DNA of 64,000 bases from Leptospira sanjuanensis (GCF_022267325.1 NZ_JAIZBG010000002.1:117501-181500), one strand, 5' to 3'; positions 1 to 9,609 are shown, counted from the stretch's first letter. The notes: a model not told the origin generated them from the letters alone. Program-made: numbers and translations.

Positions 1-712
1 CCTCTTTTTTGGGAGGTTCGTTTGTTTCTTCTCCGCCGAAATGGAAGCCGAGTCCGATCATACCGGAATAATCGTTGTAATTGATTTTCAGTTCGCGACT
101 GTAATAGCGGCTGATTGCGGAAGCTTCGGCTTCCGTAAAAAGGAAGAATCGATCAAGATTGAGTTTAAAGCCCAAACGGGCAAACCCTCGATACGAAGAA
201 AATTTGTCGAAACCGGTGATTCCGGCGCCGATCGAAAGATACGGATCGAAGGTTTTACCCGGTCTCATGTGGAAGGTGGGTCCGATATCCAAAAAGGTCA
301 TGGAAAAATTATTTCTTTCCTGAAACCGATTGTCGTGCAACGCGCCGTTGAAAAAAATCTGATTGGAGATGTCCCGCAAATTACTGTTGATGTTATATCC
401 CGCCTGAAGAAGCAGAATAGGGAACGAATCCTCCCAACGATCCGGTATGTTTAGGGAAAAGATTTTGTGAGTAAGTCCGAACTCGAATCCGAAAAATCTA
501 GGATTGTATTCCGCCGAAACTCGATAGTTGTTCGTTTGACCCCTATTTTCATCGTATCGTGTTTCGTGTGCTTCTCCTATACCTCCGCCCGCTTTTAAAC
601 TCCAAGGAGCATATTGCGAATTCGATTCCGTCTCCCCTTCGGCAAAAACGACCGCGCCGGGAAACAAGGCGCAAGCCAGAAACATTAGTAAAATTGAATA
701 TTTTCTTTTCAT
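1..712 (-). CDS. Putative outer-membrane beta-barrel protein, C-terminus cut by window edge
   Basis: The minus-strand reading frame opens with ATG at 712 and runs without a stop off the left edge, so about 237 codons are visible. It starts with a basic N-terminus and a hydrophobic stretch ending in VVFA, which looks like a Sec signal peptide. The rest is rich in alternating aromatic and polar residues, for example SAEYNPRFFGFEFGLTHK and SIGAGITGFDKFSSYRGF, the pattern of a small outer-membrane barrel. It is a close paralogue of the next gene on the same strand, with near-identical blocks such as FLDIGPTFHMRPGKTFDPYL. The role is unknown. The barrel assignment is inference from composition and the signal peptide. 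Confidence 0.8.
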   Translation of the reverse strand, partial: MKRKYSILLMFLACALFPGAVVFAEGETESNSQYAPWSLKAGGGIGEAHETRYDENRGQTNNYRVSAEYNPRFFGFEFGLTHKIFSLNIPDRWEDSFPILLLQAGYNINSNLRDISNQIFFNGALHDNRFQERNNFSMTFLDIGPTFHMRPGKTFDPYLSIGAGITGFDKFSSYRGFARLGFKLNLDRFFLFTEAEASAISRYYSRELKINYNDYSGMIGLGFHFGGEETNEPPKKE

Positions 713-870
713 AGAGTGCTCACTTTGTTGATTGATGCCGCTAGGACCGAAAGGGTTTCAAAAAAAGTTTCAATCAAAAACTTGTTTTTTGGGGCGAGCA
801 AGTTGCAGATGATAAGTTAGGAGCGAGTAGATATAATGTCATCGGCCGAAACACGCGTGATCTCGCCAAC

Positions 871-899
871 AAAAACAGAAAGCCGCACATCGGCGGCTT
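871..899 (-). terminator. Rho-independent terminator of the second paralogue
   Basis: Read on the minus strand, AAGCCGC and GCGGCTT form a 7-bp stem around a 6-nt loop and are followed by TCTGTTTTTG. It lies 35 bases past the stop of the gene at 934-1656, so the two paralogues are probably separate transcription units. Confidence 0.7.
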
Positions 900-933
900 A
901 TGCTAAAATTATAATTTCGGTTTAAACAAATTG

Positions 934-1656
934 CTAAAACGAAGACCGATTGGAAACGGTTTCTTCTTTTTTTGGAGTTTCGTCCCCGCCGCCGAAATGA
1001 AAACCGACCCCGATCATTCCCGAATAATCGTTGTAATGCAATCTTAGGTCTCGGTTGTAGTAGCGGTTGATGGCCGACGCTTCCGCTTCCGTAAAAATGA
1101 AAAACCGGTCGAAGTTGAGTTTAAAACCCAAACGGGCAAATCCGCGATAGGAAGCGAATCGATCGAAACCGGTGGTTCCCGCTCCGATCGAAAGATACGG
1201 ATCGAAGGTTTTACCAGGTCTCATATGAAACGTCGGTCCGATGTCTAGAAACGTTAGGTTGAAGTTATTTCTTTCCCGAAGAGGGTCGCTGTGCAGGGAA
1301 CCGCTAAAGATCGCTCCGTTCAAAACGGAATTGTTCTGTCCTGCGGATTGAAACAACGCGTAAGGAAGAACATGGTTCGTTCGGGGAGGGGCGCTTAAGG
1401 AAAAAATCTTGTGTGTTATGCCGAACTCAAAACCGAAATATCTCGGATTGTACTCCGCCGAGATGCGGTAGTTGTTTGTTTTACCTTTGTTTTCCCTGTA
1501 TTCGGTTTCGCCCACACCTCCGAGACCGCCTCCGGCCTTCAGCGACCACGGCGAAAATTGAGCGTCCGGTTTAGAATCCCCTTGTGCGAAAAGGGAAGAA
1601 CCGGTAAACATCGTGCAAGCAAGCCCAATTAGTAAAATGGAATATTCTTTTTTCAT
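934..1656 (-). CDS. Putative outer-membrane beta-barrel protein, paralogue of the gene at 1-712
   Basis: The protein has 240 residues. Residues 1-24 look like a Sec signal peptide ending SSLFA. The mature part carries repeated aromatic-glycine strands (SAEYNPRYFGFEFGITHK, ARLGFKLNFDRFFIF) and ends with GMIGVGFHFGG followed by a charged tail. This fits a small outer-membrane barrel. The central 40 residues, NVLPYALFQSAGQNNSVLNG and what follows, differ most from the paralogue, as expected if exposed loops diverge. A LAC triplet lies in the signal region, but the residues before it do not make a convincing lipobox. Function is unknown. Confidence 0.8.
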   Translation of the reverse strand: MKKEYSILLIGLACTMFTGSSLFAQGDSKPDAQFSPWSLKAGGGLGGVGETEYRENKGKTNNYRISAEYNPRYFGFEFGITHKIFSLSAPPRTNHVLPYALFQSAGQNNSVLNGAIFSGSLHSDPLRERNNFNLTFLDIGPTFHMRPGKTFDPYLSIGAGTTGFDRFASYRGFARLGFKLNFDRFFIFTEAEASAINRYYNRDLRLHYNDYSGMIGVGFHFGGGDETPKKEETVSNRSSF

Positions 1657-2083
1657 TGATAGATGACCTCTTTAACAGCGCCTCTAGGACCGCAAGAAGT
1701 TCTGAACCTTTCCCGTTCCCGAAAAAACGATTCTATCGGATGATAAAATGTCGAAATATCCGGACTAGAAATCTACATGATCGTAATGAGTTTTATACGT
1801 TATGCGGAATCGTATCAAAATCGTTTCGAGACCATCCGATCGTTTTTTGCCTTGTTCCTGAAAAAAATGTCTGTATCTGATGCTGAATCGGATAGAATCG
1901 CATTTATCTACATTGGCTTGAATGCCGGTAAGACCCGCGAGGAAAGAGTAAGATTCCAATCAAACTGAAAAAACGCCTACCTGTGATTCCGCCTCGATGG
2001 GAATGGTTAAAAAATCAACGACGGAAATTTCGATTTCGAAAACTCTGGAAACCGATTTCAAAAGTTGAAGATCGGGGATCGAA
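1657..2083. other. Intergenic stretch with no supported gene
   Basis: Short open frames exist on both strands, but none has a ribosome-binding site, recognisable family or Leptospira-like composition. The divergent promoters of the genes at 934-1656 (minus) and 2084 (plus) should lie here. I see no clear -35/-10 pair. Confidence 0.5.
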
Positions 2084-2542
2084 TTGGAATTTGCACTTTG
2101 GGAAAGCCTTTCTAAACTCATTCCGCTTTATGGCGGTCCCGGCCTCGCAGTTGTTTCCTTTGCCGCCGCGACCATCTTCCCGTTCAGCTCCGAAGCGGCG
2201 CTCGCACTCGCGATCGTATCCGGACTTCCGCCGCTCGAAGCGGTGATTTGGGCCTCGTTCGGAAATTGTGCGGCCTGTCTGTTGAATTACGGACTCGGCT
2301 ACGGATCTGAAACGTTCGTTCACAAGAAGCTCGATTCTTCTCCTATCTTTCATAGGCTTTTCGAAAGAATGCAAAAGACGGGATGGCCGATTCTATTCTT
2401 GTCGTTTCTGCCTGTGATCGGCGATCCAATCACCATACTGTCCGGTTTCTTTAAACAAAGATTGATTTTGTTTGTGAGTGTAGTGTTCACTCTGCGGATC
2501 GTTCGCTATATTCTTCTCGCCTATTTCTTTTTTAAATCTTAG
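2084..2542 (+). CDS. YqaA/DedA-type small membrane protein
   Basis: A 152-residue protein starts at TTG 2084, since an in-frame stop lies just upstream and GGGGA precedes the TTG. It has hydrophobic segments around residues 20-45, 55-75 and 95-145. The patterns FPFSSEAALALAI, ASFGNCAACLLNYGLGYG and FLSFLPVIGDPITILSGFF are typical of the YqaA branch of the SNARE-associated/DedA (VTT) superfamily of inner-membrane proteins. DedA-superfamily members have been linked to lipid carrier or lipid flipping. No partner is evident; the gene ends 115 bases before the acyl-modification genes and may be independent of them. Confidence 0.8.
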   Translation: MEFALWESLSKLIPLYGGPGLAVVSFAAATIFPFSSEAALALAIVSGLPPLEAVIWASFGNCAACLLNYGLGYGSETFVHKKLDSSPIFHRLFERMQKTGWPILFLSFLPVIGDPITILSGFFKQRLILFVSVVFTLRIVRYILLAYFFFKS

Positions 2543-2645
2543 AAATATTTTCCATTCGATGAGCCTTGTATGTTTCGAACTTACAAGCGAACGAATTCTT
2601 AAGATTCAATAACTTTTTTTCACATCCGATCGTATTCCCACTGTC

Positions 2646-2651
2646 TATAAT
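2646..2651 (+). promoter_or_regulatory. Possible -10 box directly before the flavoprotein gene
   Basis: A perfect TATAAT ends only 6 bases before ATG 2658. There is no Shine-Dalgarno sequence between them and no good -35 hexamer. If used, the transcript would be leaderless or nearly so. It may be chance in AT-rich leader DNA. Confidence 0.25.
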
Positions 2652-2657
2652 ACCGAA

Positions 2658-3926
2658 ATGAAAAAAGAGTCCCTTGCGATCGTTGGAACGGGAATATCAG
2701 GAATGGGCTGCGCTCATTTTTTACAAAAGGATTTCGAGCTTACAATCTATGAAAAGGATTCGTATATCGGAGGTCATACCAATACCGTAGACGTCGATGA
2801 GGACGGTAAGACGATTCCGATCGACACCGGATTTATCGTGTTCAATCACGTGACCTATCCGAATTTGAAACGTCTTTTCGAGGAGCTGCACGTTCCCACG
2901 AAAAAGACTTCGATGTCTTTCAGTGTTCAACACGTCGCAAAAGGACTTGAGTTTTGCGGTTCAGGAATCGGAGGTCTTTTTGCGCAGAAAAGAAACTTTT
3001 TGAATCCGAGATTCCTGCGGCTTTTGTACAATATAAACCGCTTTAACAACGAAGCGCCTCGAATTTTAGAAGATTCAAAATATCTACATTACACTTTGGA
3101 CGAATATATAGAAGCAGCAGGGTATCATCGGGATCTCCTCGAATATTATCTTGTTCCGATGAGCTCCGCGGTTTGGTCTACACCGGATGATCGAATGGCT
3201 CGGTTTCCCGCATACGCGCTGGTTCGTTTTTTTCTCAACCACGGATTTATGGGTTTAAATACGCAGCATCAATGGTATACGGTTCACGGTGGATCGAAGG
3301 AATACGTTAAACGTCTGACAGCGCCGTTTCTGGATCGGATTTACACGAAGACGGCGGTTCGTTCCGTCGAATCTGAGGGCAAGAAAGTTCGCATAACACT
3401 GAATAACGGTCAATCCAATCTTTTTGATAAGGCGATTCTTGCGACGCACGCCGACACTTCGTTAAAGCTGCTGAAAAAACCTTCTTCTTTGCAAAAAGAA
3501 CTCCTCAAAGAATTCGAATACCAGAGGAATATCGCGACCCTGCACACGGACCGAAGTTTTATGCCGAAAAAGAAACTCGCTTGGTCTTCTTGGAATTATC
3601 GCATGCAAAACGTGGAAGGAAGAATGAAAGCGTTCACCGTTTATTGGATGAATTGTCTGCAGGGAGTTAGCGACAAAAGGGATTATTTCGTATCCATCAA
3701 CGATCCGGGAACCGTCGATCCTAAAAAGGTCATTCAAGAAATTGAATATCATCATCCTCTCTTCAATGTTGGTTCTTTTCGGGCACAAGCGCGTCTGCCC
3801 GAACTCAACCGAAAAGGAAATATTTTCTTTTGCGGAAGTTATTTCCGAAACGGATTTCACGAAGACGGACTTTGGTCGGCGAGAATGTTAAGCGAAACTC
3901 TTTTAAATCGGAGAGTTTGGGATTGA
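2658..3926 (+). CDS. FAD-dependent amine-oxidase-like protein (COG2907 family)
   Basis: The 422-residue protein opens with a Rossmann dinucleotide motif, VGTGISGMGCAHFL, then an acidic strand end (LTIYEKDSYIGGHTNTV) that contacts the FAD ribose. It ends with the second FAD signature, FFCGSYFRNGFHEDGL. COG2907 flavoproteins are typically found beside DUF1365 and cyclopropane-fatty-acid synthase genes, exactly as here. In Rhodobacter sphaeroides, related flavoproteins and CFA-like methyltransferases make furan fatty acids. I infer that this enzyme oxidises or desaturates a methylated acyl chain, probably on phospholipid. The stop codon overlaps the TTG start of the next gene. No SD is visible before ATG 2658. 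Confidence 0.88.
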   Translation: MKKESLAIVGTGISGMGCAHFLQKDFELTIYEKDSYIGGHTNTVDVDEDGKTIPIDTGFIVFNHVTYPNLKRLFEELHVPTKKTSMSFSVQHVAKGLEFCGSGIGGLFAQKRNFLNPRFLRLLYNINRFNNEAPRILEDSKYLHYTLDEYIEAAGYHRDLLEYYLVPMSSAVWSTPDDRMARFPAYALVRFFLNHGFMGLNTQHQWYTVHGGSKEYVKRLTAPFLDRIYTKTAVRSVESEGKKVRITLNNGQSNLFDKAILATHADTSLKLLKKPSSLQKELLKEFEYQRNIATLHTDRSFMPKKKLAWSSWNYRMQNVEGRMKAFTVYWMNCLQGVSDKRDYFVSINDPGTVDPKKVIQEIEYHHPLFNVGSFRAQARLPELNRKGNIFFCGSYFRNGFHEDGLWSARMLSETLLNRRVWD

Positions 3927-4699
3927 ATTCCTGCGTCTTTCAGGCAAACGTGATGCACGATCGGCGATTCCCGAAACGGAATCGTTTCCGATACGGTATA
4001 TTTACGTTTGCGCTTGATCTTGACGAACTCGAGGAATTGGATTCGAAGTTTCGGTGTTTCGGTTTTGAAAAACGTGCTTTGTTCCGTTTTTCAAAGGCGG
4101 ACCATCTCGATTTCGGAAAGAGGAACGTCAAAGAAAATATATTAGAATATTTGCAATCGAATGGAATCACGGACCCGATCGCTAAAGTGATTTTGGTTAC
4201 CAATCTAAGAGTAATGGGATACGTCTTCAATCCGGTGTCGTTTTATTTTTTTTACGGACCGGAGGATTCTCCGGTTTGTGCGGTCGCGGAAGTGGGGAAT
4301 ACGTTCGGGGAACAGAAACCGTTCCTGCTCGGAAAGGAAACTTGGAAGGACGGCGCTTTTCGGATGAAAACCGGAAAGTTCTTTTATGTTTCTCCCTTTG
4401 TCGGATTAAAATCCGAATTCGAATTCGTTCTGAAACCGACGGACGAAGGTTTGAACATTCGGATCGACGCCTTGGAAGAAGGGCAGACCGTGATGGTGAC
4501 CACCTATGTCGGAAAGAAGCTGGAGTTTAACGATCGGAATCTGATTTTCCTATTCTTCCGCTATCCGCTGGTTACGGTTCAAGTAATCGTTTTAATTCAT
4601 TGGCAGGCCTTCCGGTTATTTCTGAAAGGCCTCCCTTATATTCAAAAAAATGAAAATATCAATTTGCAAAAAGGAGTTCACATTGGAAAGAACCACTGA
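3923..4699 (+). CDS. DUF1365 family protein
   Basis: The start is TTG 3923, which overlaps the TGA of the upstream flavoprotein; this gives NSCVFQANVMHDRRFPKR, the usual N-terminus of DUF1365 proteins. The 258-residue product also has the family pattern FRYGIFTFALDLDELEEL and NLRVMGYVFNPVSFYFFYG. DUF1365 proteins have no established activity but almost always sit next to COG2907 flavoproteins and CFA synthases, so a role in the same acyl modification is inferred. It ends after the next gene has begun (17-base overlap with the preferred start at 4683), which suggests tight translational coupling. Confidence 0.88.
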   Translation: MNSCVFQANVMHDRRFPKRNRFRYGIFTFALDLDELEELDSKFRCFGFEKRALFRFSKADHLDFGKRNVKENILEYLQSNGITDPIAKVILVTNLRVMGYVFNPVSFYFFYGPEDSPVCAVAEVGNTFGEQKPFLLGKETWKDGAFRMKTGKFFYVSPFVGLKSEFEFVLKPTDEGLNIRIDALEEGQTVMVTTYVGKKLEFNDRNLIFLFFRYPLVTVQVIVLIHWQAFRLFLKGLPYIQKNENINLQKGVHIGKNH

Positions 4700-5987
4700 A
4701 TCCGAAATCAAGTTTCCAGATTCGGGAATCGAAATCCCTTCCTCCGAATCGAATTCTTTTAAATTTTATAGGAGCGTGTTTTTCAAAGCGCTTTCCAAAA
4801 TGCGAAAGGGTTCGATCCGATTGATTCTTCCGAACGGGGAGAAAGCGTATTTAGGCAATCCGGAAAGCGACGATCCGGCCGAATTTCACAAAGGGATCAT
4901 TCACATTCACAATCCGGTTTTTTTTAAAAAGACGGTGTTAAACGGAGACCTCGGTTTTTCCGAATCGTATATGGACGGAGATTGGGACACGGACGATATA
5001 CGAGCAATCATATCTTGGTTTCTGTACAATTTGGAAGATTCCCCCTCCGTGAGCGGAAGTAAGAATCGTTTTGCGCATTTGAGTTGGACGAATCTAGGAA
5101 GCAGACTTCTGCATCTCTTTCGAAGAAACTCCGTCTCGGGAAGTAAAAAGAATATCGTGGAACATTACGATCTTGGAAACGATTTTTATAATAAGTTTCT
5201 CGATCCTACGATGACGTATTCCTGCGCTTATTTTAAATCGATGGAAGAATCTTTGGAAAAGGCGCAACTCACAAAGCTTGAGATTCTTTGTAAGAAACTT
5301 AGATTGCAAGAATCCGATCATCTTTTGGAAATCGGAACGGGATGGGCCGGGTTGTCGACCTATGCCGCGAAACACTACGGTTGTAAGGTGACGACGTATA
5401 CGATTTCGGAGGAACAATATCGTTACGCGAACGAAAAAATCCGAAAAGAACATCTATCGGATCGTATCGAGGTTCGTCTTGCGGATTACCGCAAAGTGGA
5501 AGGACAGTATGATAAACTTGTAACGGTCGAGATGTTGGAGGCTGTGGGACACGAATATTTCGAGGACTTCTTTGCGATGTGCAATCGTGTTTTGAAGAAG
5601 GACGGAATCATGGCGCATCAGATCATCACTTCTCCCGATTCGCGCTATCAATCATTCCGCAAAGGAGTGGATTTCATTCAGAAACATATCTTTCCGGGTT
5701 CTCTTTTACCTTCGATCGCGAGAATCAACCAAGCGATCAATCGAACGAGCGACTTTCATCTGCATTCTTTGGAGGACATCGGAATCAAATACGATCATAC
5801 TCTGATGACTTGGTTGAAAGGGTTCGATTCCAATATCGCTCTGATCCGCGATATGGGTTTTGACGAATCCTTTATCCGCAAATGGAGATATTACTTTTCT
5901 TATTGCGCGGCCGCCTTTTCGATGAGAAATATCAGCGTCGTTCAAGTCGTTTATACAAGACCAAACAACTTGAGTCTGCGCTCTTAA
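4683..5987 (+). CDS. cfa: Cyclopropane-fatty-acyl-phospholipid synthase family methyltransferase
   Basis: I prefer TTG 4683 because AAGGAG lies six bases before it; an in-frame ATG at 4650 has no such site. The 434-residue enzyme has the family hallmarks: VEHYDLGNDFYNKFLD, LLEIGTGWAGLSTYAAKHYG (SAM-binding), VTVEMLEAVGHEYFEDFF and YCAAAFSMRNISVVQVV. The residues that hold bicarbonate in E. coli CFA synthase have plausible matches: Cys in YSCAYF (about 181), Glu in MLEAVG, His and Ile in HQI, and Tyr in IKYDHT. It should transfer a methylene or methyl group from SAM to a double bond of membrane phospholipid acyl chains. Whether the product is a cyclopropane or a methyl branch cannot be told from sequence. 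Confidence 0.9.
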   Translation: MERTTESEIKFPDSGIEIPSSESNSFKFYRSVFFKALSKMRKGSIRLILPNGEKAYLGNPESDDPAEFHKGIIHIHNPVFFKKTVLNGDLGFSESYMDGDWDTDDIRAIISWFLYNLEDSPSVSGSKNRFAHLSWTNLGSRLLHLFRRNSVSGSKKNIVEHYDLGNDFYNKFLDPTMTYSCAYFKSMEESLEKAQLTKLEILCKKLRLQESDHLLEIGTGWAGLSTYAAKHYGCKVTTYTISEEQYRYANEKIRKEHLSDRIEVRLADYRKVEGQYDKLVTVEMLEAVGHEYFEDFFAMCNRVLKKDGIMAHQIITSPDSRYQSFRKGVDFIQKHIFPGSLLPSIARINQAINRTSDFHLHSLEDIGIKYDHTLMTWLKGFDSNIALIRDMGFDESFIRKWRYYFSYCAAAFSMRNISVVQVVYTRPNNLSLRS

Positions 5988-6028
5988 AATCGCATCGGAA
6001 ACACTCTGTGGAAAAAGAAACGACCTCG

Positions 6029-6547
6029 ATGAATGCGGATCACACCGGAACGAAACGGAAATCGTTTTTCCATTTTCTCAAACATTTTTCCCCAAAGAAC
6101 GTGATGGACATCATCAGGAGGGAGCTGAAATCGGGAATCACACCCGAAAAGATTTCCTTGAGCATCGTCGTCGGTGCGGGGATCGGCGTCTTTCCTCTGA
6201 TAGGAACGACGATGACTTTGTGCGGGATCGCGGGCGTTCTGCTTCGTTTGAATCCGGTTTCGATCCAGCTCGCCAATTATCTCGTGTATCCTCTGCAGAT
6301 TCTTTTGATCTTTCCTTTTTTAAAAACGGGATCGGCCGCTACGGGAACTGCTCTCAACTTGGATTGGGCGGAAACCATCTCCGTGGATAACGTTTCCGCA
6401 ATCGCAAAAGGAATCTTCGACGTAGCGGGGTTTGCCGTATTGGGTTGGTTGATCTGGGTTCCGGGAATTTCACTGGTTCTATATTTTCTGCTTTTGCCTT
6501 TTATGAAGAAGGCGAGCAAATTGTTTCAATCCAAAAAAGATCGATAA
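6029..6547 (+). CDS. DUF2062 membrane protein
   Basis: The protein has about 172 residues from ATG 6029; GTG 6008 in the same frame is an alternative and neither has a good SD. A basic N-terminal part is followed by SIVVGAGIGVFPLIGTTM, the glycine-rich DUF2062 signature, then hydrophobic segments LIFPFLK and AGFAVLGWLIWVPGISLV. DUF2062 proteins are small inner-membrane proteins of unknown function, often located with lipid or glycosyltransferase genes. Its position between two CFA-superfamily genes suggests membrane-associated help in acyl modification, which is inference only. Confidence 0.8.
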   Translation: MNADHTGTKRKSFFHFLKHFSPKNVMDIIRRELKSGITPEKISLSIVVGAGIGVFPLIGTTMTLCGIAGVLLRLNPVSIQLANYLVYPLQILLIFPFLKTGSAATGTALNLDWAETISVDNVSAIAKGIFDVAGFAVLGWLIWVPGISLVLYFLLLPFMKKASKLFQSKKDR

Positions 6548-6573
6548 CGTTTTCTAAAGGATGTCGTATTAAA

Positions 6574-7365
6574 ATGATATTACAAATTCTTACTTTGATG
6601 TTAAGCGCGTGGGGTGCGGTCGCCGTTTTGATGTCGCTTCTTTGGTGGATCGGTAAAAAAGCGAAGAATTATGCGATCGTCGACGTGGGCTGGGGACTTT
6701 GTATATCGACCGCTGCGATCGTTTATTATTGGTTAGGCGACGGATTTCCGCTCCGCACCGCGCAGATCACTTCGATTGTCGCGTTTTGGGGTTGGAGACT
6801 TTCTCTTTTTATCCTGGTCACGCGCGTTTTTAAAGGTCACGAAGACGCTCGTTACACGGCCTTTCGCGCGGATTACGGCGATCAAGTCGATCGCAAGTTT
6901 TTTACCAATATCTTTCAGTTTCAGGGAATTCTCGCGGTGTTGTTGAGTATTCCGTTCGTGTTCCCGAATTTAAACGATAATCCGAATCAGAGCGATTTCG
7001 AACTCGCGGGACTTGTGCTTTTTGTTTTAGCGGTGATCGGAGAATCGTGGGCGGATTTTCAGTTGAACGAATTTAAAAAAAATCCGAGCAACCAAGGAAA
7101 AGTCTGCGATGTCGGACTCTGGAAATATTCCCGTCATCCGAATTATTTCTTTGAGTGGCTGATCTGGGTCGCTTTCGGTTTGTTCGCGCTTGGTTCTCCG
7201 TTCGGGTGGATCGGTTTGATTTCTCCGGTCGTCATGTTTATTCTTTTGACCAAAGTCACGGGCGTTCCATTGAACGAGGTCGGTCAGTTGAAATCCAAAG
7301 GCGATCTTTATCGGGAATACATGCGGAAGACGAACGCATTCTTCCCCTGGTTCCCGAAGGATTGA
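6574..7365 (+). CDS. DUF1295 (steroid 5-alpha-reductase-like) membrane enzyme
   Basis: From ATG 6574 the product has 263 residues and about seven membrane segments. The C-terminal motif GLWKYSRHPNYFFEWLIW is the NADPH-binding signature of the DUF1295/steroid 5-alpha-reductase superfamily; these enzymes reduce or methylate lipid-like substrates in the membrane. DUF1295 genes often travel with CFA-type methyltransferases and COG2907 flavoproteins. Here the gene sits between the CFA synthase block and the CNMT-like methyltransferase, with AAAGG 13 bases upstream. A reductase step on a modified acyl chain is inferred. The gene continues the same transcription direction with 26 bases after DUF2062. 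Confidence 0.85.
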   Translation: MILQILTLMLSAWGAVAVLMSLLWWIGKKAKNYAIVDVGWGLCISTAAIVYYWLGDGFPLRTAQITSIVAFWGWRLSLFILVTRVFKGHEDARYTAFRADYGDQVDRKFFTNIFQFQGILAVLLSIPFVFPNLNDNPNQSDFELAGLVLFVLAVIGESWADFQLNEFKKNPSNQGKVCDVGLWKYSRHPNYFFEWLIWVAFGLFALGSPFGWIGLISPVVMFILLTKVTGVPLNEVGQLKSKGDLYREYMRKTNAFFPWFPKD

Positions 7366-7500
7366 TCTAGTCGAAACGATTGTCTTGTGTTCCGTCTTTT
7401 TTTGTCCGATTCGTATTTCGATAAATCGGATCGGAACGGACGGATGAGAGTGAAGGAAAATTAGAAAAATTGAATATTTTAAATAGGATGGAACCTCGCA

Positions 7501-8532
7501 ATGAAGTGGATGTATGATCTGATGGAAAAGGATGTTTTTCCCCATTGGCTGATCCGTTTTCAGATTCGTCGACTTTTGAAACAAAGACTCGAGCAGGAAA
7601 ATCAGGGTTCTCTTGAAGCCGATCAGAAACGATTGATTTCCTATGTGGAAACGCTCAAGAAATCTCCGATCGCCGTTCATACTTCCGCGGCAAACGAACA
7701 ACACTACGAGGTTCCTGCCGATTTTTTTAAGCTCGTAATGGGAAAACACATGAAATACAGTTCGGGTTATTGGGAAACCCCGAACGTCTCTTTCGATGAA
7801 TCCGAACGAAGAATGCTCGAGATCACCTGTCAACGAGCCAAGATCGAAAACGGTATGAGCGTATTGGATCTCGGTTGCGGTTGGGGTTCTTTATCCTTGT
7901 ATCTTGCGGAAAACTTTCCGAAATCCTCGATTACCGGCGTTTCCAATTCCAAAAGCCAGAAGAAATACATAGACGAACAGGCAAAGAAACGCGGTCTGAA
8001 AAACCTAACGATCCTTACCGCCGATATGAACGAGTTTCGTATTTCGAAAAAGTTCGATCGTCTTGTTTCCGTGGAAATGTTGGAACACATGAAGAATTAC
8101 GAAAAGCTTTTCGAGAAGTTTGCGTCCTTTCTCAAGCCGAAGGGTTACTTCTTCGTCCATATTTTTACGCATCACAAATACGCGTATGCGTTCGAAGTCG
8201 TGGACGATACTGACTGGATGTCCAAATATTTCTTTACCGGCGGTCAGATGCCTTCGCATGATCTGTTTTTATACTTTCAAAAAGATTTTCAAATTCGGGA
8301 TCAATGGGTCGTCAACGGAAAACACTACGCGCTCACTTCCGAAGAGTGGCTGAAGGGAATGGTTCGAAACCGCGATGAAATTTTGGAAATCTTTTCCGAA
8401 ACGTACGGTAAGAATCAGGCCTTAAAGTGGTTCGTTTATTGGAAAGTGTTCTTTATGGCCTGTGCCGAACTTTGGAAATACGGAAACGGGGAAGAATGGA
8501 TCGTTTCCCATTATCTGTTCTCGAAACGTTAG
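7501..8532 (+). CDS. Coclaurine N-methyltransferase-like SAM methyltransferase (CFA superfamily)
   Basis: This 343-residue protein belongs to the CFA-synthase superfamily but matches the plant coclaurine N-methyltransferase pattern more closely: MSVLDLGCGWGSLSLYLAE, VSVEMLEHMKNYEKLF, DWMSKYFFTGGQMPS, HYALTSEEWLKGM and NGEEWIVSHYLF. It is shorter than CFA synthase and lacks its N-terminal lipid-binding domain. The cysteine that helps hold bicarbonate in CFA synthase is replaced by Ser88 (KYSSGYW), so simple methyl transfer is more likely than ring formation. It is preceded by AGGATGG and lies 135 bases after DUF1295. The substrate may be an acyl chain, like its neighbours, or a small amine; sequence alone does not decide. 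Confidence 0.85.
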   Translation: MKWMYDLMEKDVFPHWLIRFQIRRLLKQRLEQENQGSLEADQKRLISYVETLKKSPIAVHTSAANEQHYEVPADFFKLVMGKHMKYSSGYWETPNVSFDESERRMLEITCQRAKIENGMSVLDLGCGWGSLSLYLAENFPKSSITGVSNSKSQKKYIDEQAKKRGLKNLTILTADMNEFRISKKFDRLVSVEMLEHMKNYEKLFEKFASFLKPKGYFFVHIFTHHKYAYAFEVVDDTDWMSKYFFTGGQMPSHDLFLYFQKDFQIRDQWVVNGKHYALTSEEWLKGMVRNRDEILEIFSETYGKNQALKWFVYWKVFFMACAELWKYGNGEEWIVSHYLFSKR

Positions 8533-8583
8533 ACGAAATCTTGCATCCGTCGCGAAAGGATCGGCGGACGAACGGTCGGATTT

Positions 8584-9339
<756 letters not shown>

Positions 9340-9348
9340 CTTCCCTCT

Positions 9349-9581
<233 letters not shown>

Positions 9582-9609
9582 CGGACCTGTACCGAATCGG
9601 TCAAGAAGA

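Noticed and set aside
41..454. 137-codon plus-strand reading frame
   Set aside because: It is antisense to the envelope-protein gene at 1-712, whose product is clearly related to its neighbour.
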